Assembly (NCBI GenBank): GCA_965203755.1
Contig: OZ241910.1
Location: 1,922,001 to 1,986,000, forward strand
Direction of reading: 5' to 3'
Length of the DNA: 64,000 nucleotides
From: UBA6055 sp965203755
GTDB lineage: Bacteria; Chloroflexota; Anaerolineae; Aggregatilineales; Phototrophicaceae
Every line of letters starts with the position of its first letter. The first letter of the stretch is position 1. The notes under the pieces were generated by a model. That model was not told the DNA's origin, did not search any database, and worked only from the letters and a program-made list of their open reading frames with translations. Shown here in pieces: positions 27,785 to 36,630 of this stretch. The position numbers and the translations under genes are program-made.

Positions 27785-28603
27785 ATGGCAGTCATCAGCG
27801 AATTGATCGATGCCGGGCTTGGGCTTAAACAGCAGGGCAATCATCAGGCGGCGATTGTGCATTTCCGGCAGTTGAACGCCGCCTATCCCGACCATGCGCG
27901 GATTCTGTTTGAACTAGCCGATTCATGGCAGGCTTTTGGCGTGCCGGAACAGGCTTTGCCGCTCTATCATCAGCTGAAAGCGCGCCCAGAAAGCCAAGGG
28001 CTGCCGCCCAGGTATATCCCCCGCCTGTACGCGCAGATGGGCGCGGCTTTGCTGCTGTTGGACCAATTTGCCGAATCCCTGGCGATTATCGACGAAGGCC
28101 TGCGGCGGTATCCTTCTTACCGCCCCTTGCGCGCCTATCGGATCTTCGCCCTGCACCGCGGCGGCCAACATCAAGCGGCTATGGTGGAATCGCTGGAGTT
28201 AATGGTGGAATCACTGGCGCCTTCCAAGTGGGATGTCTTTGAGGCCGACATTGTCCAGATCGTCAAAGCGATGCGCGCCCGCATTTCCCGCCTTGAAGCC
28301 GAGGAATTGAATGAAGCTGGAACGTCCGAAGCCGATGTGAGCGAAGAAGATGAAGCCATGTCGCCGCCGGCGCCCGACCGCATTGCTGTGACAAATGAAG
28401 ATGAGATGATCGAAGAGCTTGAGCTTGAAGTGAAGGTGCTCCAGCCGCCGCCAAAATCCCGCAAGGGACAGTTTGGCCGCAAACCGATTCAGATCGACAT
28501 CAGTTTTGATCAAGAAGCCGACGATGCCGTTCCAGCTTCAGCCAATGAGGATTCAGCGCCGCCAAACGCGGGCAAGGTCAGGATTCCGATTGACTTTGAC
28601 TAA
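27785..28603 (+). CDS. TPR-repeat protein with acidic C-terminus
   Basis: A 272-residue soluble protein. Residues about 5-150 form tetratricopeptide-type helical pairs (GLGLKQQGNHQAAIVHFRQL, then EQALPLYHQL). The C-terminal third is acidic, then basic and probably disordered. The start is ATG at 27785 with GAGGA nine bases upstream. TPR domains scaffold protein complexes; the partner is unknown. It is first of a run of plus-strand genes and is divergent from the PPIase. Confidence 0.7.
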   Translation: MAVISELIDAGLGLKQQGNHQAAIVHFRQLNAAYPDHARILFELADSWQAFGVPEQALPLYHQLKARPESQGLPPRYIPRLYAQMGAALLLLDQFAESLAIIDEGLRRYPSYRPLRAYRIFALHRGGQHQAAMVESLELMVESLAPSKWDVFEADIVQIVKAMRARISRLEAEELNEAGTSEADVSEEDEAMSPPAPDRIAVTNEDEMIEELELEVKVLQPPPKSRKGQFGRKPIQIDISFDQEADDAVPASANEDSAPPNAGKVRIPIDFD

Positions 28604-28691
28604 GTTCGCCTGGACGCCGACCGGCGGTTCAGATTTCGCCGCGCTTGGGCTATAATGCTGTGCATCGGACCTTTCGTCTGGAAGGCAGGTC

Positions 28692-28865
28692 ATGCCAGTC
28701 ATACTCGCGCATGGCGCTTTGGGCGCATTTGATGAGATTGTTTTCCTGTGCATCGCCCTTGTTTTTGTGGGGATGATGGCTTTTAGCTGGCTGCGAAGTC
28801 AGCGGATGCCGGCTGAAGATGAGGAAGCCGGCGCCAACCATGCCGAACATTTTGAACTCGAATAA
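28692..28865 (+). CDS. Small single-span membrane protein (57 aa)
   Basis: A short frame beginning MPVILAHGALGAFDEIVFL, with one transmembrane helix (about residues 15-33) and an acidic, His-containing cytoplasmic tail. Upstream is GGAAGGCAGG at workable spacing, and the VOC gene starts 12 bases after its stop, so it reads as part of the operon. No family is recognised. Its intact frame, membrane span and placement support a real gene. Confidence 0.55.
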   Translation: MPVILAHGALGAFDEIVFLCIALVFVGMMAFSWLRSQRMPAEDEEAGANHAEHFELE

Positions 28866-28877
28866 AAAGGAGCAGCC

Positions 28878-29267
28878 ATGAGACTCGAACATGTGGCATT
28901 CAACGTCGCCGATGCGCCCGCCCTGGCCGACTGGTATGTCGCCAATCTGGGCATGACGGTTGCGCGGTCTTTGCCCGACCCGCCCTATATTCATTTTTTA
29001 GCCGACAGCGCCGGCAAATCCTTAATCGAAATCTACAGCGATCCGCTTGGCGAATACGTGAAATACGCCGATTATCATCCGGTCACCTTTCACCTTGCCT
29101 TCGCCGTCGATGATATGGAAGCGACCCGTCAGCGGCTGGTTGCGGCTGGCGCCGCGCTGGCCGGCGATGTCTACGAAACCCCCGCCGGCGACAAACTCGC
29201 CTTTGTGCGCGATCCTTGGGGCCATGCGGTGCAGCTGGTGCAGCGTCAAACCCCCATGATGGATTGA
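28878..29267 (+). CDS. VOC-family (glyoxalase/dioxygenase-fold) protein
   Basis: A 129-residue protein of normal size for a single VOC unit. It starts RLEHVAFNVADAPALADWYV and ends FVRDPWGHAVQLVQR, the paired beta-alpha-beta-beta-beta modules that hold a metal. H4, a mid-chain glutamate and H/Q near the C-terminus are candidate ligands. The ATG at 28878 has AAGGAG at ideal spacing. The substrate is unknown. Neighbours (cupin, MetE-like) suggest a small catabolic or detoxification operon. Confidence 0.83.
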   Translation: MRLEHVAFNVADAPALADWYVANLGMTVARSLPDPPYIHFLADSAGKSLIEIYSDPLGEYVKYADYHPVTFHLAFAVDDMEATRQRLVAAGAALAGDVYETPAGDKLAFVRDPWGHAVQLVQRQTPMMD

Positions 29268-29313
29268 GCGCGGCATAATCTGAATCGCCGTCTGGCTGAC
29301 TAAGGACTTGGCT

Positions 29314-29964
29314 ATGGAACATCCAAAACAAACAGCGGCAAGCATGTCGGCGCGGGTGATGCGCTTTGACGAACTCAAGCGCAAAGGCATCCCGATTATG
29401 TTCATTGACAGCATGCTGCCCGGACATCATCGAATGAACTATGCCGTGATTGGCGACACCGCCAGCGAAAATCCCGATTACAGCCCCCGCCGCGCCATCA
29501 CCGCGCCGCATCGCTACCAGATAGGCATGGCTTGGGCGCCGCCAGGCTGCGGCCCCGCCTGGCATACCCATGATTATGTCGAATCCTTCTTTATCCTCAA
29601 AGGCCCTTGGACCTTTTATTGGGGCAATGAAGACGACCCCGAAAAAGTCGAAGGCGAGTTTGTATTGAACGAATGGGATTTGATTTCGCTGCCGGCCGGC
29701 ATGTACCGCCGCTTTGAATACGCCGGCGACCAGATCGGCTGGTTTTTCGCCGTTTTGGAATCGCACCATGTTTATGAAGGCAAAGACCCTTATTGGGCGC
29801 CGCAGATCGAACAGCAGGCAAAAGCCAATGGCTATCAAGCCGATGCCCGCGGCAAAATGCTGCGCCCGCCTGATTATGAAGCGCAGAAAGCCAGACAAAA
29901 CGACCGCCTGCTGAAGCTGTTCAAGGACTTGGCGGGCGTTGATTTGCAGGATTTCCGCCCCTAG
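29314..29964 (+). CDS. Cupin-domain protein
   Basis: A 216-residue protein with a conserved cupin barrel around residues 65-150: PGCGPAWHTHDYVESFFILKG is cupin motif 1 (two His and Glu as metal ligands) and GWFFAVLESHHV lies after motif 2. The ATG at 29314 is chosen because AAGGA lies seven bases upstream. It is probably a dioxygenase or isomerase acting on a small metabolite, co-transcribed with the VOC and MetE-like genes. Confidence 0.78.
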   Translation: MEHPKQTAASMSARVMRFDELKRKGIPIMFIDSMLPGHHRMNYAVIGDTASENPDYSPRRAITAPHRYQIGMAWAPPGCGPAWHTHDYVESFFILKGPWTFYWGNEDDPEKVEGEFVLNEWDLISLPAGMYRRFEYAGDQIGWFFAVLESHHVYEGKDPYWAPQIEQQAKANGYQADARGKMLRPPDYEAQKARQNDRLLKLFKDLAGVDLQDFRP

Positions 29965-29996
29965 CTGCCCTTGATTTTGAGTAAAGCGAGGATGTG

Positions 29997-31145
29997 ATGA
30001 AAACCAGCGCCGAACGAATTTTGACCACCCATGTCGGCAGCCTGCCGCGGCCGCAGTATGTCGTCGACCAACTCTTTGCCCAAGACCGCGGCGAAGCCTG
30101 CGACGAAGCCGAGTTTGACCGCGTGATGCGCCGAGCCGTGCGGGAAGCCGCCGAAAAGCAGGCGCAGGCCGGCGTCGATGTGATCAGCGACGGCGAGATG
30201 AGCAAAATCAGCTATGCCACCTATATTCGGCATCGCCTGACCGGCTTTGAAATTGATGAAGTCCCGCGCGCCACTCCAAAAGATTTGGACGATTTCCCGG
30301 CCTTCAAACAGCGATTGGCGCAGGCCGGCGGCACGCCCAAGTATCATCGGCCCGTAGCGCGCGGCGCCATCAAAATCAAAGACCTGCGGCCGCTGGAAAA
30401 AGACATCGCCAATCTGCTGGCGGCCAAAGAAGCATCAGGCGCCGCCGAAGCCTTTATGAATGCGGCTTCGCCCGGCGTGATCGCTGTTTTCCAGCCCAAT
30501 GAATACTATCAGAATGATGAAAATTATCTGGCGGCCTTAGCCGAAGTGATGAAGGTTGAATACGAAAAAATCACCGCGGCCGGGCTGCTGCTCCAGGTGG
30601 ATTGCCCTGATCTGGCGATGGGACGGCATATCCGCTTTCGCGATGCGGATACCGCGACCTTCAAAAAGGCGGCCCAGGCGCAGGTGGAGGCCTTGAACTA
30701 TGCGCTGCGAAATGTGCCCGCCGACCGCGTGCGGATGCACCTGTGCTGGGGAAATTATGAAGGCCCTCATCATCACGATATCGACCTGCGCGAGATTGTT
30801 GATATTGTGCTGGCGGCCAAGCCGCAGGCGATCCAATTTGAAGCCGCCAACCCGCGCCATCAGCACGAGTGGGCGGTTTGGGCCGAAGCGAAGATCCCCG
30901 ACGACAAAATCCTGATCCCCGGCGCGCTGGATACAACCACCAATTTCATCGAGCATCCGCATCTGGTTGCCGAACGGATTGAGCGTTTCAGCCAGATTGT
31001 GGGCAAAGAACGGGTGATCGCCGGCACCGACTGCGGTTTTGGAACGTTCGCCGGCTTTGGCGCCGTGCATCCTGATATCGCCTATGCCAAACTGGCGGCT
31101 TTGGCCGAAGGCGCGCGCATCGCCAGCGTCAAACTCTGGGGCTGA
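29997..31145 (+). CDS. MetE C-terminal-like (cobalamin-independent) methyltransferase/transferase
   Basis: A 382-residue TIM barrel of the UROD/MetE superfamily. It starts ILTTHVGSLPRP and shows GVDVISDGEM, the zinc-ligand pair HLCWGN (His, Cys) and a late Cys in AGTDCGFGTF. It matches the single-domain MetE-like group rather than full MetE, which has an extra N-terminal barrel. Activation of a thiol by zinc for alkyl transfer is the family chemistry; the true substrate (homocysteine, coenzyme M-like thiol or other) is not evident. The start is ATG at 29997 with GAGG upstream. Confidence 0.82.
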   Translation: MKTSAERILTTHVGSLPRPQYVVDQLFAQDRGEACDEAEFDRVMRRAVREAAEKQAQAGVDVISDGEMSKISYATYIRHRLTGFEIDEVPRATPKDLDDFPAFKQRLAQAGGTPKYHRPVARGAIKIKDLRPLEKDIANLLAAKEASGAAEAFMNAASPGVIAVFQPNEYYQNDENYLAALAEVMKVEYEKITAAGLLLQVDCPDLAMGRHIRFRDADTATFKKAAQAQVEALNYALRNVPADRVRMHLCWGNYEGPHHHDIDLREIVDIVLAAKPQAIQFEAANPRHQHEWAVWAEAKIPDDKILIPGALDTTTNFIEHPHLVAERIERFSQIVGKERVIAGTDCGFGTFAGFGAVHPDIAYAKLAALAEGARIASVKLWG

Positions 31146-31201
31146 ATCAGAACAGCTTTCGTATGCTGCGCCGGCGAGAATGAGAAGGGCGGGCTGGATT
31201 G

Positions 31202-32005
31202 ATGTCCTTGGCTAAAAATCAAATTCACCTTGGCGATGCCCTGGAACTGTTAGATGAGATCGAAAATGACTCGATTGATTTGATTGTATGCGATGGCCCC
31301 TACGGCGTCACGCAGCATGAATGGGACAGAATTGACTGCATTCAGGACTATAATCTGGGGCTCATTCAACGTTTTTCCGATAAGCTGAAAGATGGCGGCG
31401 CTTTGTATTTATTCGGCAAACCCGACTGCATTGACTTCATTGATTATCGACCCTATCTTCATTTAAGGTCAAAAATCGTCTGGTATCAGCCGAGCCGATT
31501 GGCGCAGGGAAGGGTTAATTTCACCAATAATTATGACATCATCTGTTATTTTATTAAAGGCGCGCAGCCCCGCTGCTATCATTTAGACAGCATCAGAGTG
31601 CCGCAGCTGGTCGAGTTGCAGCATCGGCTTCGCTGTGAGAACGTCCCATCCGTTAAAAACGGCAAGTATGGCCGGACGAAATACAATGCAAAAGGGAAAA
31701 ATCCCGGCGATGTCTGGGGCGATATCAAACAGCTGACCTATAAGTCAAAAGAGTTGACTTGCAGAACAGCGCTGAATACGATACAGAAGCCGGAAAGGTT
31801 AATCGAAAGGCTGGTTTTAGCCAGTTCCTCTCCGGGCGATACGGTTCTCGATCCATTTTCGGGTGTTGGAACTTGTCCGGTGGTATGCAAAAAGAATCAG
31901 CGCGGGTTCATCGCTATAGAGATCAACCCCGATTTTGTTCAGATCGCGAATGAAAGACTGCATAGGCTGGATCAAGATCAAAATCAACTGCCATTGGATA
32001 TTTGA
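31202..32005 (+). CDS. Type II DNA methyltransferase (N4-cytosine/N6-adenine, beta-class order)
   Basis: A 267-residue protein. The catalytic motif IV reads DGPYG (a DPPY variant, residues 29-33) and precedes the SAM-binding motif I DPFSGVGT (about 217-224), the beta-class order. It methylates DNA to protect against the adjacent nuclease. The ATG at 31202 is preferred over an overlapping TTG. The stop overlaps the next gene's TTG start (TTGA). Base composition is visibly more AT-rich than neighbouring genes, suggesting transfer. Confidence 0.88.
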   Translation: MSLAKNQIHLGDALELLDEIENDSIDLIVCDGPYGVTQHEWDRIDCIQDYNLGLIQRFSDKLKDGGALYLFGKPDCIDFIDYRPYLHLRSKIVWYQPSRLAQGRVNFTNNYDIICYFIKGAQPRCYHLDSIRVPQLVELQHRLRCENVPSVKNGKYGRTKYNAKGKNPGDVWGDIKQLTYKSKELTCRTALNTIQKPERLIERLVLASSSPGDTVLDPFSGVGTCPVVCKKNQRGFIAIEINPDFVQIANERLHRLDQDQNQLPLDI

Positions 32006-32511
32006 CTGTGACCCGCCAGATTTATAAACAAATCATTGATCTTGTCCGACAAGCATCCAAGCTGGCAAGATTGGCAGGCATCCCAAACCTGTTACAGCCA
32101 GGACTTGTTAAAGAGATGATTATTGCAGAAATTCTTGAACACGAGTTTATATCATCAAAACGAGACTCCGATGCTCATGACCCTAATGATCCACAGATTA
32201 CTTATGAGTATTTAACATGCAAGGAAGGCGGGTCTGGGCAATTTGACAGGATGTATAAACGTCCTCAAAACATGCGAGAGCAATCTCTTAACAGAATCAG
32301 GCGTAACAGCAAGATATATTTGGCGGTGTTTTATGCGGAAAACCAGATTGAGGTCAAGACGATATATGAGCTTGAGCCGCATATCGTGGAAGCGGAAACC
32401 AATCGGAAGCTGGACAGAAGCAAGAATGATATATCCCATGTAGGATTTTCTGAAAGCTGGGCGCGTAAAAATGGTCGTGTTGTATATTCGACTCAAAACA
32501 CTGTCCGCTAA
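32002..32511 (+). CDS. Probable type II restriction endonuclease
   Basis: A 169-residue protein translationally coupled to the methyltransferase. A helix GLVKEMIIAEILEHEF is followed by DPQITYEYLTCKEGGSG; the acidic residues plus E...CK fit a PD-(D/E)xK nuclease core. The alternative start is GTG at 32008. Assignment rests on the motif and on its position directly after a beta-class methyltransferase. The recognition sequence cannot be read from the sequence. Composition is AT-rich like its partner. Confidence 0.68.
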   Translation: MTVTRQIYKQIIDLVRQASKLARLAGIPNLLQPGLVKEMIIAEILEHEFISSKRDSDAHDPNDPQITYEYLTCKEGGSGQFDRMYKRPQNMREQSLNRIRRNSKIYLAVFYAENQIEVKTIYELEPHIVEAETNRKLDRSKNDISHVGFSESWARKNGRVVYSTQNTVR

Positions 32512-32550
32512 AATCCAAAAGCGGTAAAAATCACAGCGAGAGAGGCGCCC

Positions 32551-33834
32551 ATGGCGATTACATACATTAAAAAAGGCAAAACCAGCGAGCAGAAGGCAGA
32601 GGCGGATGAAAGAGTCCAGGCGGCCGTCCATGGCATTTTGGCGGCCATCCGCGAGCGCAAAGACGATGCGGTGCGGGAATTTTCGCAAAAGTTTGACCAG
32701 TGGAATCCGGACCGCTTCAAATTATCCGCGCGGCGGATTCAAGCGATTGTCGGTACATTGTCAGATCAGGTGACTGCCGACATCCAATTCGCCCAAGCGC
32801 AGGTGCGTAACTTTGCCCAAGCGCAGCGGGCGGCCCTGCATGACCTTGAAATCGAGACCTTGCCCGGCGTGGCGCTGGGCCACAAGAACATCCCGGTCAG
32901 CCGCGTCGGCTGTTATGTGCCGGGCGGGCGTTATCCGATGGTGGCTTCGGCGCACATGAGCATTGTGACGGCCAAAGCCGCCGGCGTCAAGCGGATTATC
33001 GCCTGCACGCCGCCGATCAAGGGCGAAACGCCGGCGGCGACGATTGCCGCCATGCACTTGGGCGGCGCCGATGAAATCTATGTGCTGGGCGGGGTTCAGG
33101 CTTTGGCGGCGATGGCTTATGGCGCCGTCGGAATCGAGCCGGTGGATATGATTGTCGGCCCCGGCAATGCCTATGTCGCCGAAGCCAAGCGGCAGCTTTT
33201 CGGCCAAGTCGGCATCGATTTGCTGGCCGGCCCGACCGAAGTGCTGGTGATCGCCGATGAAACCGCCGATGCCGAAATATGCGCCGTCGATCTGCTCGGC
33301 CAAGCCGAACACGGCCCGACTTCGCCGGCCGTCCTGCTGACGACCAGCCCGGCGCTTGCCCACAGCATTGAAGCCGAAATCGAACGGCAGTTGGAAACCC
33401 TGCCGACCGCTGATTTGGCCGCCGTCGCCTGGCGCGATTATGGCGAGGTCATCCTGGTCGACAGCGACGAAGAGATGGCGCGGGTCGCCGACGAGATCGC
33501 CAGCGAACACGTCGAAGTCCTGACGCGCGATCCGCAGTATTTCCTCGATAAGCTGACCAATTACGGCGCGCTGTTTCTGGGCAAAGAGACCAACGTCGCT
33601 TATGGCGACAAGGTTATCGGCACGAATCATACCCTGCCGACGAAAAAAGCCGCGCGCTATACCGGCGGCTTGTGGGTCGGCAAGTTCATCAAGACGGTGA
33701 CCTATCAGCGCGTGACGGAAGCGGCCAGCGTGATGATCGGCGAATATGGCAGCCGTCTATGCGATTTGGAAGGTTTTATGGGCCACAAGGAACAGTGCGA
33801 TTTGCGCCTGCGCCGTTATGGAAAAGCCGACTAG
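32551..33834 (+). CDS. HisD-family dehydrogenase (histidinol or sulfopropanediol dehydrogenase)
   Basis: A 427-residue zinc/NAD dehydrogenase. Family motifs include VSRVGCYVPGGRYPM, then GPGNAYVAEAKR and LLAGPTEVLVIAD, and near the C-terminus NHTLPT. The segment LGQAEHGPTSPAVLL resembles HpsN-like (R)-3-sulfopropanediol dehydrogenases as much as HisD, and no other his genes are nearby, so I leave the symbol blank. The ATG at 32551 follows GAGAGAGG. It separates the restriction-modification pair from the HEPN gene. Confidence 0.85.
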   Translation: MAITYIKKGKTSEQKAEADERVQAAVHGILAAIRERKDDAVREFSQKFDQWNPDRFKLSARRIQAIVGTLSDQVTADIQFAQAQVRNFAQAQRAALHDLEIETLPGVALGHKNIPVSRVGCYVPGGRYPMVASAHMSIVTAKAAGVKRIIACTPPIKGETPAATIAAMHLGGADEIYVLGGVQALAAMAYGAVGIEPVDMIVGPGNAYVAEAKRQLFGQVGIDLLAGPTEVLVIADETADAEICAVDLLGQAEHGPTSPAVLLTTSPALAHSIEAEIERQLETLPTADLAAVAWRDYGEVILVDSDEEMARVADEIASEHVEVLTRDPQYFLDKLTNYGALFLGKETNVAYGDKVIGTNHTLPTKKAARYTGGLWVGKFIKTVTYQRVTEAASVMIGEYGSRLCDLEGFMGHKEQCDLRLRRYGKAD

Positions 33835-33867
33835 GGGATTTTTACCACAGAGGCACAGAGGAATTGT

Positions 33868-35670
33868 CTATCCGGTAAATCGCGCCATATCTGTATTGTC
33901 CCAAAATGTGCCGTCGGGCAGCTTGGTCGAAAAGCGAAATTTCGCATTCGTTAAGTTTGCATTCTTCAAGTTCGCGCCCGTTAAGTCTGCTTCCATCAAA
34001 TCCGCTCCTGTCAAGTTTGCGCCCATCAGGTTTGCGTCCGTCAAATTTGATCTTGTTAAGTCTGCTCCCGACAAGTCAACAAGGAATAAGACTGCTTTTG
34101 TGAGGTTTGCATCCGTCAAATTTGCACCTGCCAAGTACGTACTCATGTACTCTTCAATGTACCCTTCAATCTCATCCCAGTTCCAGTTCGCGCTTATCTC
34201 TGTCAAATTCTCGTCCTCCAAGTCATAGCTCCGAAGATCCGCTTCTGTCAAGTTCGCGCCTGTCAAGTTCGCATTTGACAAGTTTACATCAAATAACTGC
34301 GCTTCCCTCAAATCCGCTTTTGACAAGTCGGCTTTCGTTAAGTCTGTCGATATCAAGCGTCCGCCTGACAAATTCGCACCTTGTAGCCTCGCGTCTGATA
34401 AGTTCACACCCCCCATGAACACAAACTCTAAATTCGCGTCTCTCAAGTCTGCACTGTCCAAGGTAGTGCCAGACAAGTGTGCATTGGTTAAGTGTGCATT
34501 GGTCAAGCGTGCATTACCCAAATCTGCGTCATCCAGGTTTGTGTGAGACAAATTTGCAAAAGATAGCCTTGCATCCGACAACTTCGCGTTTTCCAAGTTT
34601 GCACTTCTTAATATGGCGTCGAACAAGTTCGCGTCTGTCATATTCGCACCTGACAAGTTGGCTTTCAAAAAGTGTGCTTTTTCCAAGTTCGCGTTTGTCA
34701 AATCTGCGCCCGACAAGTTGGCTTTCAACAAATACGCGCCCTCCAAGTCTGCTTCCGTCATATTTGCGCCCGACAAATCTGCACCTGTTAGGTCTGCGCC
34801 TTCCAAATAAGTTTTTGCCAAGGATGCGTTCATCATAGTTGCTCCCGGCAAATTTGCGTAAAACAAGGTCGCACCTGACAAGTTCGCGTCTGTCAAATCT
34901 GCTCCCGACAAATCTGCATAATATAAGTTCGCATCTGACAAGTTCACGGCTGTCGAATTGGCTTTCAACAAGTTAGCGAACGCTAAATTTGCTTTTGCCA
35001 AAGTTGCTCCCGAAAGCTCCGCCTCCGTCAAATTAGCTTGGCGCAGATCCATTTCGGACAAATTCCGTTCCCTTAAATCGTGGAAGGAGAAGTCCTTCCC
35101 GATTAATCCCTTGTCTCTGAAACTAATACTACCCACATTAACAAGCTGACGGACTTTAGCTTTTTTGTCATTTTGAGGTTCTTTGTTGGCTTTGTCGCTC
35201 GATTCTTGAGCGTCGGCAACTACAGATGCCCCTCCATAAATCCGATGGCCATATTCCTGTGCAATTTTTCGTGTGACTTTTGCCTCTTCTTTTGCGCCAA
35301 TCGCTTCCAGCAGACGGGTCGCGGTATCTGCTGCACGAAAGGTATCTTTGTCGGCGAGGGGATTCTGATGAGCCCACAAATTGCGTGGGCTGAGCAATTC
35401 GCCAGCATGATTCTTCCCGGTAAAGTCCTTTTTGTCGTCTTGGAAAACATCTCCCCACTGGTGAAGTATCAGCTTCAGACAACGTTGTGCATCAAGTTCT
35501 TCTAAAGCGGTTTCTTCGTCCGATAGACCACTAAACCTACCGTAATCTTCTATTTGCTTCAAATATCTCTGACCATATCGCCTCTTAAATCGTTGCAAAA
35601 TATAAGGGCCCAGCCCCGCTTTTAATGCGTCCACAATATCACCAGCATGAATACGATTTTCCCTAGACAT
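33868..35670 (-). CDS. Swt1-like HEPN domain fused to long pentapeptide-repeat solenoid
   Basis: A 600-residue protein. Residues 1-135 match the Swt1-HEPN pattern: DALKAGLGPYILQRF, then CLKLILHQWGDVF, and R96-NLWA-H101, an RX4H motif typical of HEPN ribonucleases, followed by FRAADTATRLLEAIG. A linker leads to about 80 pentapeptide repeats (residues about 190-595, A(D/N)LxX type), broken near residues 485-510. The stop lies close to hisD. Inference: an RNA-cleaving or nucleic-acid-associated toxin or defence effector with a solenoid scaffold that may bind DNA-mimic or membrane partners. Function is not established for this fusion. Confidence 0.8.
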   Translation of the reverse strand: MSRENRIHAGDIVDALKAGLGPYILQRFKRRYGQRYLKQIEDYGRFSGLSDEETALEELDAQRCLKLILHQWGDVFQDDKKDFTGKNHAGELLSPRNLWAHQNPLADKDTFRAADTATRLLEAIGAKEEAKVTRKIAQEYGHRIYGGASVVADAQESSDKANKEPQNDKKAKVRQLVNVGSISFRDKGLIGKDFSFHDLRERNLSEMDLRQANLTEAELSGATLAKANLAFANLLKANSTAVNLSDANLYYADLSGADLTDANLSGATLFYANLPGATMMNASLAKTYLEGADLTGADLSGANMTEADLEGAYLLKANLSGADLTNANLEKAHFLKANLSGANMTDANLFDAILRSANLENAKLSDARLSFANLSHTNLDDADLGNARLTNAHLTNAHLSGTTLDSADLRDANLEFVFMGGVNLSDARLQGANLSGGRLISTDLTKADLSKADLREAQLFDVNLSNANLTGANLTEADLRSYDLEDENLTEISANWNWDEIEGYIEEYMSTYLAGANLTDANLTKAVLFLVDLSGADLTRSNLTDANLMGANLTGADLMEADLTGANLKNANLTNAKFRFSTKLPDGTFWDNTDMARFTG

Positions 35671-36009
35671 CTACAAATACTCCACATGATTTTCCATATC
35701 AGCCATGATATAGCTTTCGTGCATGTCTGTCAATCGGCTCACCCATCTTCCGATGGTATGAATTTCTTTCAGACCGAATACGATTCCAGTATGTTCGACG
35801 CCGCCTGCCGCTAGCCGAAGAAAATCCTTGTCATAAGTACATAATACACGGCCTTGTTCGGCGGCCCGGCGCAAATGGCTTAGGTCACCATCCCCAAGCA
35901 AGCCCAAATCGCGAACTGTAACGACATCAATGCCGCGCTTCTTTAATTCAGCGGCGATGGCAACCTGCACATTTTCATCAAGATAAAAGCGAAGGCCGGC
36001 GGCTTCCAA
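35671..36009 (-). CDS. DUF5615 (PIN-like, Mut7-C) putative toxin, copy 1
   Basis: A 112-residue protein beginning LRFYLDENVQVAIAAELKKRG, with DLGLLGDGDLSHLRRAAEQG and CTYDKDFLRLA, the acidic residues expected of a PIN-like nuclease. I use the TTG at 36009, preceded by AAGG. It overlaps the 3' end of the DUF433 gene by 32 bases, the usual organisation of this pair. The stop lies directly against the HEPN gene start (35670). RNase activity is inferred from the fold. Confidence 0.75.
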   Translation of the reverse strand: MEAAGLRFYLDENVQVAIAAELKKRGIDVVTVRDLGLLGDGDLSHLRRAAEQGRVLCTYDKDFLRLAAGGVEHTGIVFGLKEIHTIGRWVSRLTDMHESYIMADMENHVEYL

Positions 36010-36280
36010 CGCCCTTTTCCTTGTATTCCCGGCCAATCCTGATGTCTTCGCGGATGTCGTCGTCGATTTCGGCCTTGTTCTCGTAATAATAGGCCAAGGC
36101 GGCATGCACCTTTGCCAGGCTAACGTCATAATCCGCGGCGATCTGGTCGGGACTGCGGCTGCCGAAGCGCATGGACATCACCACATCCAGCACCCGCAGG
36201 CCAGTGCCGACGATGCAGGGACGGCCGCCGCGGATCTTCGGATTGCTGTAAATCAGTTCAATGCTGTGGATGGTGTTCAT
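35978..36280 (-). CDS. DUF433 antitoxin-like protein, copy 1
   Basis: A 100-residue protein: IYSNPKIRGGRPCIVGTGLRV is the DUF433 hallmark, followed by a helix-turn-helix-like IAADYDVSLAKVHAALAYYY. It probably neutralises the overlapping DUF5615 toxin and represses the operon. The ATG at 36280 is preferred because AAGGAG lies six bases upstream, although the frame opens at 36295. The first 30 codons are almost identical at DNA level to copy 2. Confidence 0.82.
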   Translation of the reverse strand: MNTIHSIELIYSNPKIRGGRPCIVGTGLRVLDVVMSMRFGSRSPDQIAADYDVSLAKVHAALAYYYENKAEIDDDIREDIRIGREYKEKGVGSRRPSLLS

Positions 36281-36281
36281 G
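36191..36281 (-). repeat. 91-bp near-identical block, copy 1
   Basis: Covers the first 30 codons of DUF433 copy 1. It matches 36812-36902 at 90 of 91 positions by eye, while the rest of the two genes is clearly diverged, including at silent sites. Confidence 0.85.
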
Positions 36282-36291
36282 GCAGTCTCCT

Positions 36292-36630
36292 TCATACATA
36301 CTCCACTTTGTTTTGCATATCTTCTATCGTGTAGACCGCGTACATCAATTCCAAATAATCAAGCAAAGCCCCGATATTTTGGGGATGCTGTTTAATCAGC
36401 ACAATGCCTGAATGTTCGCTGCCCCTTTCGGACATACGAATAAAATCGGCGTCATGGGTACACAGCACGCAACCCATTCTGGCGGCGCGTCGCAGATGAT
36501 TGTGGTCGGTATCGCCGAACAGTCCCAAATCGCGAACCGTAATCGCATCTATGCCGCGGCTCTTTAACTGACGGGCGATTTCGATATCCATATTCTCATC
36601 GAGGTAATATCGAATTTTCTGGCCTGCCAA
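36292..36630 (-). CDS. DUF5615 (PIN-like, Mut7-C) putative toxin, copy 2
   Basis: A 112-residue paralogue of the copy at 35671-36009: IRYYLDENMDIEIARQLKSRG, then DLGLFGDTDHNHLRRAARMG and CTHDADFIRMS. The start is taken as TTG at 36630 after GAAGGA, overlapping the DUF433 copy 2 end by 35 bases. The acidic catalytic-type residues are preserved, so both toxins could be active. Confidence 0.75.
   Translation of the reverse strand: MAGQKIRYYLDENMDIEIARQLKSRGIDAITVRDLGLFGDTDHNHLRRAARMGCVLCTHDADFIRMSERGSEHSGIVLIKQHPQNIGALLDYLELMYAVYTIEDMQNKVEYV

Noticed and set aside
33835..33867. ACCACAGAGGCACAGAGG wording between hisD and the HEPN gene
   Set aside because: It resembles a short intergenic motif common in environmental genomes, but one degenerate copy is not enough to call a repeat or regulatory element.
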